Source: JAQBFJ01 sp032123435 | GTDB lineage: Bacteria > Verrucomicrobiota > Kiritimatiellia > UBA8416 > JAQBFJ01 | Direction of reading: 5' to 3' | DNA: 8,186 nt | Assembly (NCBI GenBank): GCA_032123435.1 | Contig: JAQBFJ010000120.1 | Location: 1-8,186, forward strand | Part shown: positions 1 through 5,787 of the stretch, piece by piece | Position numbering within the stretch: the stretch's first letter is position 1 | Layout of the letters: each line of letters begins with the position of its first letter | Program-made: the position numbers and the translations under genes | The notes under the pieces: generated by a model | The model's database searches: none | Told to the model about the DNA's origin: nothing | Seen by the model: only the letters and a program-made list of their open reading frames with translations

Positions 1-57
1 ACAACAAACCTTACACCCGAGCAAGTGGCGGAAAAGATAATAGCCCTGCGCGGCTAA
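1..57 (+). CDS. C-terminal fragment of an unidentified protein (possibly a P-loop nucleotide/cytidylate kinase-like protein)
   Basis: Frame 1 is open from the first base to a TAA at 55-57 and reads TTNLTPEQVAEKIIALRG. Only 18 residues are in the window. The pattern 'NLTPEQVAEKI' followed by a short helix is the sort of C-terminal helix seen in small P-loop kinases (cytidylate kinase-like, adenylylsulfate kinase-like), but 18 residues cannot establish a family. It is followed by a non-coding stretch with a palindromic element, so it is the 3' end of the gene unit to the left. Coding status is likely; the product guess is weak. Confidence 0.5.
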   Translation, partial: TTNLTPEQVAEKIIALRG

Positions 58-59
58 CC

Positions 60-240
60 TAGCGTGCATTATTCATGAAGTTTCGTGACGAGAGTGTGTA
101 GGTTGCGACAGATCAAGGGCTTGGAGAAGGGATCCGGATGATGGCGTGTCGAGACACGTCGAAATCGGGTTCCGAGGCAAGTCATTGAGGTGGTGTAAGA
201 TACACGCTCGCAGTAGATTCTTCATGAATAATGTGCGCTA
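60..240. mobile_element. MITE-like element of about 180 bp with 19-21 bp terminal inverted repeats
   Basis: Bases 60-80 and 220-240 are inverted copies. Fourteen bases match exactly (CATTATTCATGAAG at 67-80 against CTTCATGAATAATG at 220-233). Then come two mismatches that are G-U pairs in RNA, then five more matches out to TA at each end. The outer TA dinucleotides (60-61 and 239-240) look like the TA target duplication made by IS630/Tc1-type transposases, giving 19-bp repeats that match at 17 positions. The interior (81-219) holds no reading frame I would call a gene. It has a small hairpin, CGTGT/ACACG, at 145-158. The element lies between the stop codon at 57 and queG. A structured RNA with closed ends is the alternative explanation. 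Confidence 0.5.
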
Positions 241-258
241 GATGTTTCATGAAGAATC
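216..258. repeat. 13-bp inverted repeat overlapping the right end of the MITE-like element
   Basis: GATTCTTCATGAA (216-228) is the exact reverse complement of TTCATGAAGAATC (246-258), separated by 17 bases. The core TTCATGAA is itself palindromic and occurs three times in this region (72-79, 221-228, 246-253). The right arm of the large element can therefore pair either with 60-80 or with 246-258, but not with both. No T-run follows, so it is not a standard terminator. It may be the remnant of a second element end: TAGATG...TTCATGAAGAATC from 239 resembles the right end read inward, with a few bases missing. Confidence 0.55.
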
Positions 259-305
259 GCATGCGTGTGGGACAAGAAGTTGTAAAACAATGGCTCTATA
301 TGTGT

Positions 306-1211
306 ATGGAAAATCAAATCATAAATGAAGCCGTCAAACTCGGATTCGTCTCAGCGGGCATAGCACGCGCCGGGCCTGCCGAAACCATTGATGTCTTCAG
401 TAAATGGGTTTCAAGCGGACAAGCCGCCGAAATGCATTACCTTAAACGTAATCTGGATCTGCGCGCTAACCCGCTGGATCTTGCGCCCGGAACACGATCT
501 GTAATTGTTGTTGCCGCGCAATATCCTGTAAACAAACAGCCCGGCAAAGGGTTTTCAGCATGCGCACTGAACATGGATTATCATATCGCCATTAAATCCA
601 GACTCAAACAGCTTTCTGAATTCATCAAGAGCAGAACCAGAATCAATGTCGCTCGCATATGCGTCGATTCCGCGCCCATCCTGGAACGAGAATGGGCCAT
701 CCGCGCAGGCATAGGCTGGAGAGGAAAACAAGGCCAGATAGTCAGTCCCGCATGCGGCCCCTGCATACTGCTCGGAATACTTCTCGTGGATCTTGAACTT
801 GCTCCATCCGACCCCATTCCGTCCCAATGCGGCAATTGCAATCTCTGCATAGAAGCATGCCCCACCGGGGCATTGAATAAGGATGGTACCCTTGACGCGA
901 GAAAATGCGTTTCATACCTGACCATCGAGCATAAAGAAAAAATCCATCCGCATATTCAGCCGCTTATGGGTCAATCATTGTTCGGTTGTGATATATGCAC
1001 TGCCGTTTGCCCATTGAACAAGCAGGAGAATAATGCCGTAATGCCGGAACTGCGTGAAAAACACATGCCGGACATAAAACAATGCCTTGCCATGACAGAA
1101 GAGGAATTCAATAATCGATTCCAAAGTACGGCTGTTCTGAGAACAGGCTTTCAGCGTCTGCGCCGAAACGCTCAAATCGCCCTGAACAACCTTGCTCAAT
1201 CAGCTCTGTAG
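306..1211 (+). CDS. queG: Epoxyqueuosine reductase QueG (short form)
   Basis: QueG reduces epoxyqueuosine to queuosine in the wobble position of GUN-anticodon tRNAs (Asp, Asn, His, Tyr), using cobalamin and two [4Fe-4S] clusters; it is cytosolic. Numbered from the ATG at 306 (301 residues), the frame shows VDSAPILERE with the presumed proton-donating Asp at about 121, then the GIGWRGK segment. Two ferredoxin-type clusters follow: CGNCNLCIEACP (about 175-186) and GCDICTAVCP (about 227-236). The conserved RRNAQIALNN tail comes last. The C-terminal HEAT-like extension of longer homologues is absent. The frame stays open upstream to an ATG at 231, but those residues lie in the inverted-repeat region and resemble no QueG. 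The start at 306 places the family's first helix and 'LGFVSAGIA' near the N-terminus. ATG at 300 is equally possible; neither has a clear Shine-Dalgarno. No preQ1 riboswitch or other queuosine gene is seen nearby. Confidence 0.93.
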   Translation: MENQIINEAVKLGFVSAGIARAGPAETIDVFSKWVSSGQAAEMHYLKRNLDLRANPLDLAPGTRSVIVVAAQYPVNKQPGKGFSACALNMDYHIAIKSRLKQLSEFIKSRTRINVARICVDSAPILEREWAIRAGIGWRGKQGQIVSPACGPCILLGILLVDLELAPSDPIPSQCGNCNLCIEACPTGALNKDGTLDARKCVSYLTIEHKEKIHPHIQPLMGQSLFGCDICTAVCPLNKQENNAVMPELREKHMPDIKQCLAMTEEEFNNRFQSTAVLRTGFQRLRRNAQIALNNLAQSAL

Positions 1212-1383
1212 CTTTCCAGCCCGACGTGCCTTCAGCCGTCTAATTCTTCTCAAGCGACGTTGTCTTTTCAGTTGAATTCTGTGTTGTTGTCCCATAACCG
1301 CTGAATACCTACCAGAACACGCCCGTAATGTCAATACTTCCGTTTCATGATGTCTTAGCTCTCACTCCCCGACAACAATGTTG

Positions 1384-1423
1384 CATCAAATCATGGATTG
1401 CCTGCGCAATACAGGATTTGATG
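1384..1423. repeat. Nested inverted repeat (hairpin)
   Basis: CATCAAATC at 1384-1392 pairs with GATTTGATG at 1415-1423. Inside it ATTGC at 1397-1401 pairs with GCAAT at 1406-1410 around CTGC. The two stems are separated by symmetric 4-base internal loops. A short T-stretch at 1434-1438 lies 10 bases downstream. It could be a weak terminator after queG or an operator-like dyad. Confidence 0.45.
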
Positions 1424-1455
1424 TAACCTCCGGTTTTTGCTTGCCCTGCGTAGCT

Positions 1456-1506
1456 CGGAGAAGGATATTCTCCGCGTCCTCGGGAACTCGAGCGCGGGAG
1501 CGCGGG
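1456..1506. repeat. GC-rich hairpin plus 8-bp tandem repeat
   Basis: CGGAGAA (1456-1462) and TTCTCCG (1468-1474) form a perfect 7-bp stem with loop GGATA. CTCG/CGAG (1479-1482, 1489-1492) can form a second small stem, and AGCGCGGG is repeated directly at 1491-1498 and 1499-1506. The stretch is visibly richer in G and C than its surroundings. It may be part of a dispersed repeat, but there is no second copy in this window. Confidence 0.4.
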
Positions 1507-1553
1507 TGGTTAAGAAAGAAGGATTTTAATGCAATATTGGGGATAAACTGGAC

Positions 1554-1582
1554 TTGAGCTCATAAAGACAAATACGTATATT
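1554..1582 (+). promoter_or_regulatory. Sigma-70-type promoter candidate for the metallopeptidase/ATP-grasp pair
   Basis: TTGAGC at 1554-1559 and TATATT at 1577-1582 are separated by exactly 17 bases, with four of six and five of six matches to the -35 and -10 consensus. The ATG at 1590 begins seven bases after the -10 box, where transcription would be expected to start, and there is no Shine-Dalgarno before it. The transcript would then be leaderless or nearly so. Confidence 0.5.
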
Positions 1583-1589
1583 ACACACT

Positions 1590-2639
1590 ATGACAAAAGA
1601 AGAAGAATCCGGCAAACGCCGTTCGTATCACTCGCCCGCCGATTGGGAGAACCTTGCGGACGAAGAAATACTCCCTATAAGGGTCCGCGATCTCGGCCTG
1701 CATATCCACAATTCACCTCTGGATGAATTCATACAGATACTGTATGCCGAACTGGACGCGTGCGGTATTAAATTCCATCCGCCATGCTATCTGGCCGACG
1801 AATGGCTGTGTCCCGACAAGGTCCCGATGATCGGCATCCCTTTCTGCCTGGCGCATCCACGGCTAAAACATATTGAACAAAAACTTATGCTTGAAGTCGA
1901 AGGAGGCACATCCGATGAGTGCATGAAGCTTCTACGCCACGAATGCGGACACGCGCTGAATTACGCTTATAATCTTTTTAAAAAAACACAATGGCGCAAA
2001 CTCTTCGGCTGTTTCAGTAGCCGTTATTCCTCGTCATATTCATATCAACCCTATTCCAAACGCTATGTAGTGCATCTGGCAGATAGTTATGCGCAAGCAC
2101 ATCCGGACGAGGATTTCGCAGAAACCTTCGCCGTCTGGCTGACACCCAACAGCAACTGGCAGGAATTATACGCCGATTGGCCCGTAATAAAAAAACTGCG
2201 CTACATAGACCATCTTATGAAACAAATCGCCAATCAGACACCCATTATAACTTCCTGCGAAACACCATGGTCCGCTTCAAGAATGACATCAACATTGGCC
2301 ATATATTATGAACGTAAACGCAAGTATCTGCATGATGACTTTCCCGGTTACTACGACCCAAGCCTCTTGCGCCTGTTCCCCACACACGAAACCAGAAAGG
2401 AAACCATGCCGGCAGCCGTATTCCTGCGTAAACACAGACGCTATATTGTCAATGGCGTTACCGCATGGACAGGACAAAGGAAGTATGACATAGATCAATT
2501 GATCAGAAAACTAATCCTCCGCTGTAAGGAATTGGGATTATCTACTGATAAACCCGAAACTCAAACATTAATTGAAATAACAGCGTTTGTCAGCGCTGTA
2601 ATCAATGAATTGCTTAGACCAACCATCACAAAAAGATAA
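1590..2639 (+). CDS. Putative zinc metallopeptidase, Peptidase_Mx-like (HECGH)
   Basis: A 349-residue protein with a zincin active site: LLRHECGHALNYAY at about 114-127, giving zinc ligands H117 and H121 with the catalytic base E118. Further on comes AHPDEDFAETFAVWL (about 170-184), where E178 (or E174) would be the third zinc ligand. The pairing 'RHExGH ... AHPxEDFAETxA' is characteristic of the putative zinc-binding metallopeptidases grouped as Peptidase_Mx; their substrates are unknown to me. No signal peptide or membrane segment is seen, so a cytosolic location is inferred. The first 110 and last 150 residues match nothing I recognise. The zinc-ribbon often fused upstream in this family is not evident. 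The start at 1590 lacks a Shine-Dalgarno but follows a promoter-like sequence. It ends six bases before the ATP-grasp gene, so joint expression is very likely. Confidence 0.8.
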   Translation: MTKEEESGKRRSYHSPADWENLADEEILPIRVRDLGLHIHNSPLDEFIQILYAELDACGIKFHPPCYLADEWLCPDKVPMIGIPFCLAHPRLKHIEQKLMLEVEGGTSDECMKLLRHECGHALNYAYNLFKKTQWRKLFGCFSSRYSSSYSYQPYSKRYVVHLADSYAQAHPDEDFAETFAVWLTPNSNWQELYADWPVIKKLRYIDHLMKQIANQTPIITSCETPWSASRMTSTLAIYYERKRKYLHDDFPGYYDPSLLRLFPTHETRKETMPAAVFLRKHRRYIVNGVTAWTGQRKYDIDQLIRKLILRCKELGLSTDKPETQTLIEITAFVSAVINELLRPTITKR

Positions 2640-2645
2640 ACGACC

Positions 2646-3659
2646 GTGAAAAACAAGAAACACGTAACCGTCCTAATGGATGCAGCCGAAATTCCGGCTG
2701 ACGACAAGGATTTCAACAAGCCTATATTAACGGCCGAAAGCCATGTTGTTATGGCTTTGCGGGAACTGGGCCATGAAGTAGCTGTTCTCGGCGTGCATGA
2801 TGATGTCGAATATATCGTGTCAGGCCTCAAAGAACAGAATCCTGACATAGTATTCAATCTCACCGAACAATTCAGGTGCAACCGTTGTTTTGACACCAAT
2901 ATTGCCGGACTGCTGGAAATGCTGGATATACCATTTACCGGATCAGGTTCAATAGGATTAATGCTGTGTCGTGACAAGGGATTATCATGCGAACTGCTCA
3001 GCAGACACCGCATCAGGGTTCCTGGTTTTGCCGTTTTTTATCCAGGCAAAACCATTAAAATACCAAAAACACTGCACTATCCTTTTGTAATAAAACCATC
3101 TTATGAAGATGCTTCAGAAGGAATTTCCAATGCGTCATTGGTCAGAGACGAAGAAAGCCTGCGTAAACGCGTCGAACTGGTTCATTCACATTGGAAACAA
3201 CCAGCCAAAGCCGAAGAATTTATCGAAGGCCGGGAATTGTACGTAAGCGTGATCGGAAATCAGCGTCTAACCGTTCTGCCGCCTCGTGAACTCTCATTCG
3301 AAGCTGACAATAACAACGGCCCGGTATTGGCCACGTATCGCGTAAAATGGGACAGGGAATACCAGGAAAAATGGAAAATCAGCTTTAAATTCGCAGAAAT
3401 TGAAAATACATTAATGACACGCGTAGCACGTATATGTAAACGAACATATCGCGCGCTTCGCATCCATGACTATGGCCGAATAGACCTGCGCATAACACCG
3501 GACAACACAATTGTAATCCTCGAGGCCAATGCCAACCCCGACATCTCATACGGCGATGAACTTTCCGAGTCAGCAGCAATAAAAGGCATATCATACAATA
3601 ACCTGATTGACAGAATACTGAATATGGCCTTTCAGCGATTTAACAATAAACAACTGTAA
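2646..3659 (+). CDS. ATP-grasp enzyme, D-Ala-D-Ala-ligase-like, substrate unknown
   Basis: A 337-residue protein starting at GTG, which preserves the first beta strand (HVTVLMD); the next ATG would remove it. ATP-grasp landmarks appear in order: DIPFTGSGSIGL (94-105), CRDKGLSCELL (108-118), nucleotide-binding PFVIKPSYEDASEGIS (146-161, K150), EEFIEGRELYV (190-200), then metal-binding YGRIDLR (276-282, D280) and ILEANANPDI (291-300, E293, N295). This is the fold of D-alanine-D-alanine ligase: an acyl-phosphate intermediate joined to an amine. The N-terminal HGxxGEDG segment of true Ddl is replaced by FNLTEQFRCNRC (70-81), so cell-wall Ddl activity is doubtful; a peptide or amino-acid ligase is more likely. 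It lies six bases after the metallopeptidase stop with no obvious Shine-Dalgarno, suggesting translational coupling. Confidence 0.85.
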   Translation: MKNKKHVTVLMDAAEIPADDKDFNKPILTAESHVVMALRELGHEVAVLGVHDDVEYIVSGLKEQNPDIVFNLTEQFRCNRCFDTNIAGLLEMLDIPFTGSGSIGLMLCRDKGLSCELLSRHRIRVPGFAVFYPGKTIKIPKTLHYPFVIKPSYEDASEGISNASLVRDEESLRKRVELVHSHWKQPAKAEEFIEGRELYVSVIGNQRLTVLPPRELSFEADNNNGPVLATYRVKWDREYQEKWKISFKFAEIENTLMTRVARICKRTYRALRIHDYGRIDLRITPDNTIVILEANANPDISYGDELSESAAIKGISYNNLIDRILNMAFQRFNNKQL

Positions 3660-3772
3660 AAACTCTCATTGTTTTCCATATGGCCACTCTTATGCCCACT
3701 TACATCAGCAACAATAATCCTTGCCATGCCATTATACGATATAGCAGTATTGATCGTTAAAGGAACGTGTGT
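3660..3772. other. Intergenic region before nifU
   Basis: These 113 bases separate the ATP-grasp stop from nifU. No strong hairpin terminator is present. TTGCCA at 3721-3726 is a possible -35 box, but no good -10 box lies at the usual distance. AT-rich ATTATACGATATAG (3731-3744) may contain a -10 element. I see no convincing IscR-type site. Whether nifU starts its own transcript cannot be settled from this sequence. Confidence 0.35.
3761..3764 (+). promoter_or_regulatory. Ribosome-binding site deciding the nifU start
   Basis: AGGA at 3761-3764, within AAAGGAA, lies eight bases before the ATG at 3773. The in-frame GTG at 3767 would leave only two bases after this site, so the ATG is the better start. 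It also yields the family's usual N-terminus, MWDYTDKV. Confidence 0.7.
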
Positions 3773-4612
3773 ATGTGGGATTATACGGACAAAGTACTCG
3801 ATCATTTCAGAAATCCGCGCAATGTCGGAACCATTAAAGACGCCGACGGAACCGGCGAGGTGGGCTCAATGGCTTGCGGCGATGCCTTGAAGCTTACGTT
3901 CAAACTGGATAAGAATCGCCGCATTGCCGATGTCAAATTCCAGACATTCGGATGCGCCAGCGCAATAGCTTCCTCTTCCGCCCTTACGGAAATCATCAAG
4001 GGCATGACAATAGATGAAGCCGTCGGCGTAACCAATCAGGATATTGCCGATTACCTTGGCGGCCTGCCCGAGCAGAAAATGCATTGTTCAGTAATGGGAC
4101 GGGAAGCTCTTGAAACTGCCATAGAAAATTATAGAACCGGTAAAGACACTAAAAAAATACTGGATGGAAAGGTTGTTTGCACATGCTTCGGTGTTACGGA
4201 AGAAGAAATCAAACGCGTTGTCAACGATAACAACCTTAAGTCTGTTGAAGAAGTCACCAACTATTGCAAAGCCGGCGGCGGATGCGGACACTGCAAACCA
4301 GATATAGAACGAATTATCACCGAAATACAGAATGCGAAGACGGACGAAGAACCCGCATCGCCCCGCAAGATGACAATACTGGAAAAAATCCGACTTATCG
4401 AAGAAACAATCAAACGGGAAATCAGGCCCGTTCTGAAAAAAGACGGCGGAGACATTGAACTTATTGACGTGCAGGGAAACCGTGTCCTGATTTCATTCCG
4501 CGGCATGTGCGCTAAATGTAACGTCGCCCCGTTCACAATGAAAGATGTTGTGGAAGCAAAATTGCATGAATTTGTGTCCAAAGATATTGTGGTAGAGGAA
4601 TCTGAAAAGTGA
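3773..4612 (+). CDS. nifU: NifU, three-domain Fe-S cluster scaffold protein
   Basis: A 279-residue scaffold on which Fe-S clusters are built from sulfur delivered by NifS and passed to apoproteins. Domain 1 (1-125) is IscU-like: HFRNPRNVG, then cluster ligands C35 (in MACGD with D37), C61 (FGCAS) and C105 (MHCSVMG). Domain 2 (about 134-185) is a BFD-like [2Fe-2S] domain with C136, C138, C171 and C174, spaced as in Azotobacter NifU. Domain 3 (about 203-270) is the C-terminal NifU domain with KKDGGDIEL and CAKC (C246, C249). All cysteines of the full-length form are present. The 17-residue linker before domain 3 is charged. The start at 3773 is fixed by its Shine-Dalgarno. The stop overlaps nifS by four bases. 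With no nif structural genes in view, a general Fe-S role, as known for NifU/NifS in some bacteria lacking ISC, is inferred. Confidence 0.96.
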   Translation: MWDYTDKVLDHFRNPRNVGTIKDADGTGEVGSMACGDALKLTFKLDKNRRIADVKFQTFGCASAIASSSALTEIIKGMTIDEAVGVTNQDIADYLGGLPEQKMHCSVMGREALETAIENYRTGKDTKKILDGKVVCTCFGVTEEEIKRVVNDNNLKSVEEVTNYCKAGGGCGHCKPDIERIITEIQNAKTDEEPASPRKMTILEKIRLIEETIKREIRPVLKKDGGDIELIDVQGNRVLISFRGMCAKCNVAPFTMKDVVEAKLHEFVSKDIVVEESEK

Positions 4613-5754
4613 AAACCGTATATCTTGACAACAACGCCACAACTCAAGTCGCACCGGAAGTCTTGGACGCCATGCTTCCTTTCTTTACGGAACTATGGGG
4701 TAATCCGTCAAGTATGCACCGTTTCGGCGGGCAAGTGGCGAAACATATAGCCGGCGCCAGAGAAAAAGTTGCCGCTCTTATTGGTGCCGATCCGTCGGAG
4801 ATCGTTTTCACAAGTTGCGGAACAGAAAGCGACAACACGGCCATACGCGGATCCGTAGAGATCAACGGGTTTAAAAGAATCATCACCTCGCGTGTCGAAC
4901 ATCCGGCCGTGCTGGCACCGTGCCGATACCTCAAAGATCTAGGCAGTGATTTCGTGGAAATAGATGTTGATTCATCAGGCCGCATAAATATGGACAGCTT
5001 GCAAAAAGCATTATCGGACGGACCAGCTTTCGTCACCATGATGTGGGCAAACAATGAGACCGGGGTTATGTTCCCTATTAAAGAAATAACCGAAATGGCA
5101 AAGTCAGCCGGCGGAGTAATGCACACGGACGCGGTGCAGGCGGTTGGGAAAATACCCGTCGACGTAATGGAAACACCTGTTGACACGCTCACATTGTCAG
5201 GGCACAAAATACACGCGCCAAAAGGTATCGGCGCCCTGTATATACGGAAAGGTACAAAAGTAAGGCCTTTCATGCTGGGCGGCCATCAGGAGAACAGCAG
5301 ACGCGCCGGAACGGAAAATGTTCCCTATATTATAGGACTGGGCAAAGCCTGTGAACTCGCCGCGGAACATTTGAAGGACATGAAACGCGTGGCCAGACTC
5401 CGGGACAAACTTGAAAAAGGACTGCTTTCTTCGTGCCCCAGCACATCCGTTAACGGCGATCAGGTGAATCGAGTTCCAAACACCACCAATATCAGCTTCC
5501 AGTTTATTGAAGGAGAAGCCATTCTTTACCACCTCAGCGATCTGGGAATAGCAGCATCTTCGGGTTCAGCCTGCACATCAGGCTCACTGGAACCATCTCA
5601 TGTAATACGAGCCATGGGTGTTCCTTTCACATCAGCGCACGGCTCAATACGATTCAGCCTAAGCCGCTATACAACAGAAGAAGAAATCGACTACGTCATA
5701 AACAAGATGCCTGGAATAGTCCGGAAATTAAGGGATTTATCTCCTTTTACATAA
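4609..5754 (+). CDS. nifS: Cysteine desulfurase NifS
   Basis: A 381-residue class V aminotransferase-fold enzyme dependent on pyridoxal phosphate. It removes sulfur from cysteine as an enzyme persulfide and hands it to NifU. Visible features: YLDNNATT at the N-terminus (5-12), GNPSSMH (31-37), VEHPA with the PLP-stacking H98, HTDAVQAVGK with D174 (172-181), LSGHK with Schiff-base K200, RAGTENV (232-238), and the mobile catalytic loop SSGSACTSGSLEPSHV with C322. The 'SSGSAC' loop and length place it in the NifS/IscS group rather than SufS. The start is GTG in the overlap GTGA (4609-4612) with the nifU stop, so its translation is presumably coupled to nifU. No separate ribosome-binding site is obvious. 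The protein is intact, with every key residue present. Confidence 0.96.
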   Translation: MKTVYLDNNATTQVAPEVLDAMLPFFTELWGNPSSMHRFGGQVAKHIAGAREKVAALIGADPSEIVFTSCGTESDNTAIRGSVEINGFKRIITSRVEHPAVLAPCRYLKDLGSDFVEIDVDSSGRINMDSLQKALSDGPAFVTMMWANNETGVMFPIKEITEMAKSAGGVMHTDAVQAVGKIPVDVMETPVDTLTLSGHKIHAPKGIGALYIRKGTKVRPFMLGGHQENSRRAGTENVPYIIGLGKACELAAEHLKDMKRVARLRDKLEKGLLSSCPSTSVNGDQVNRVPNTTNISFQFIEGEAILYHLSDLGIAASSGSACTSGSLEPSHVIRAMGVPFTSAHGSIRFSLSRYTTEEEIDYVINKMPGIVRKLRDLSPFT

Positions 5755-5755
5755 G

Positions 5756-5773
5756 AAATCAGGCCCTTGATTT
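5756..5773. repeat. Small inverted repeat between nifS and the ROK kinase gene
   Basis: AAATCA (5756-5761) and TGATTT (5768-5773) are inverted around GGCCCT. The AU-rich 6-bp stem is too weak for a terminator and has no T-run. It ends just before the next gene's ribosome-binding site, so a modest effect on translation is possible; it may also be chance. Confidence 0.25.
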
Positions 5774-5776
5774 AAT

Positions 5777-5781
5777 AAGGA
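5777..5781 (+). promoter_or_regulatory. Ribosome-binding site of the ROK kinase gene
   Basis: AAGGA at 5777-5781 is six bases before the ATG at 5788, an ordinary spacing that supports that start. Confidence 0.7.
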
Positions 5782-5787
5782 AAAAAC

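Larger units (their letters stand above)
1212..1589. other. Intergenic region with small hairpins and no gene
   Basis: I see no convincing gene in these 378 bases. Contents, left to right: no clear terminator directly after queG; a nested hairpin at 1384-1423 (CATCAAATC/GATTTGATG outer arms, ATTGC/GCAAT inner arms at 1397-1401 and 1406-1410); an AACC/GGTT mini-stem at 1425-1435 followed by a few T; a perfect 7-bp hairpin CGGAGAA/TTCTCCG at 1456-1474; a GC-rich stretch with an 8-bp tandem repeat (AGCGCGGG twice, 1491-1506); and a promoter candidate at 1554-1582. The nested hairpin plus short T-run could serve as the queG terminator, but the fit is poor. Confidence 0.6.

Noticed and set aside
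60..240. Integron attC site
   Set aside because: The inverted repeat is long, but the expected end boxes (RYYYAAC and GTTRRRY) are not met at either side, the element is longer than usual, and no cassette pattern is seen.
58..305. preQ1 or cobalamin riboswitch controlling queG
   Set aside because: I could not find the short preQ1-I fold or the conserved cobalamin-riboswitch box. Only the inverted-repeat structure is visible.
231..305. N-terminal extension of QueG from the ATG at 231
   Set aside because: The extra 25 residues overlap the right end of the inverted-repeat element, lack similarity to QueG N-termini and have no ribosome-binding site. A start at 300 or 306 gives the normal N-terminus.
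2646..3659. Genuine cell-wall D-alanine-D-alanine ligase
   Set aside because: The HGxxGEDG substrate motif is absent and the neighbour is a metallopeptidase rather than mur/fts genes.
3767..3772. GTG at 3767 as the nifU start
   Set aside because: It lies only two bases after the AGGA site. The ATG at 3773 has correct spacing and the family N-terminus.
4644..5273. Long open frame on the - strand inside nifS
   Set aside because: It is antisense to a clear NifS with all catalytic residues and shows no recognisable motif of its own.
3773..5754. Part of a nitrogenase gene cluster
   Set aside because: No nifH, D, K, E, N, B or V gene is in the window; neighbours are an ATP-grasp enzyme and a sugar kinase.
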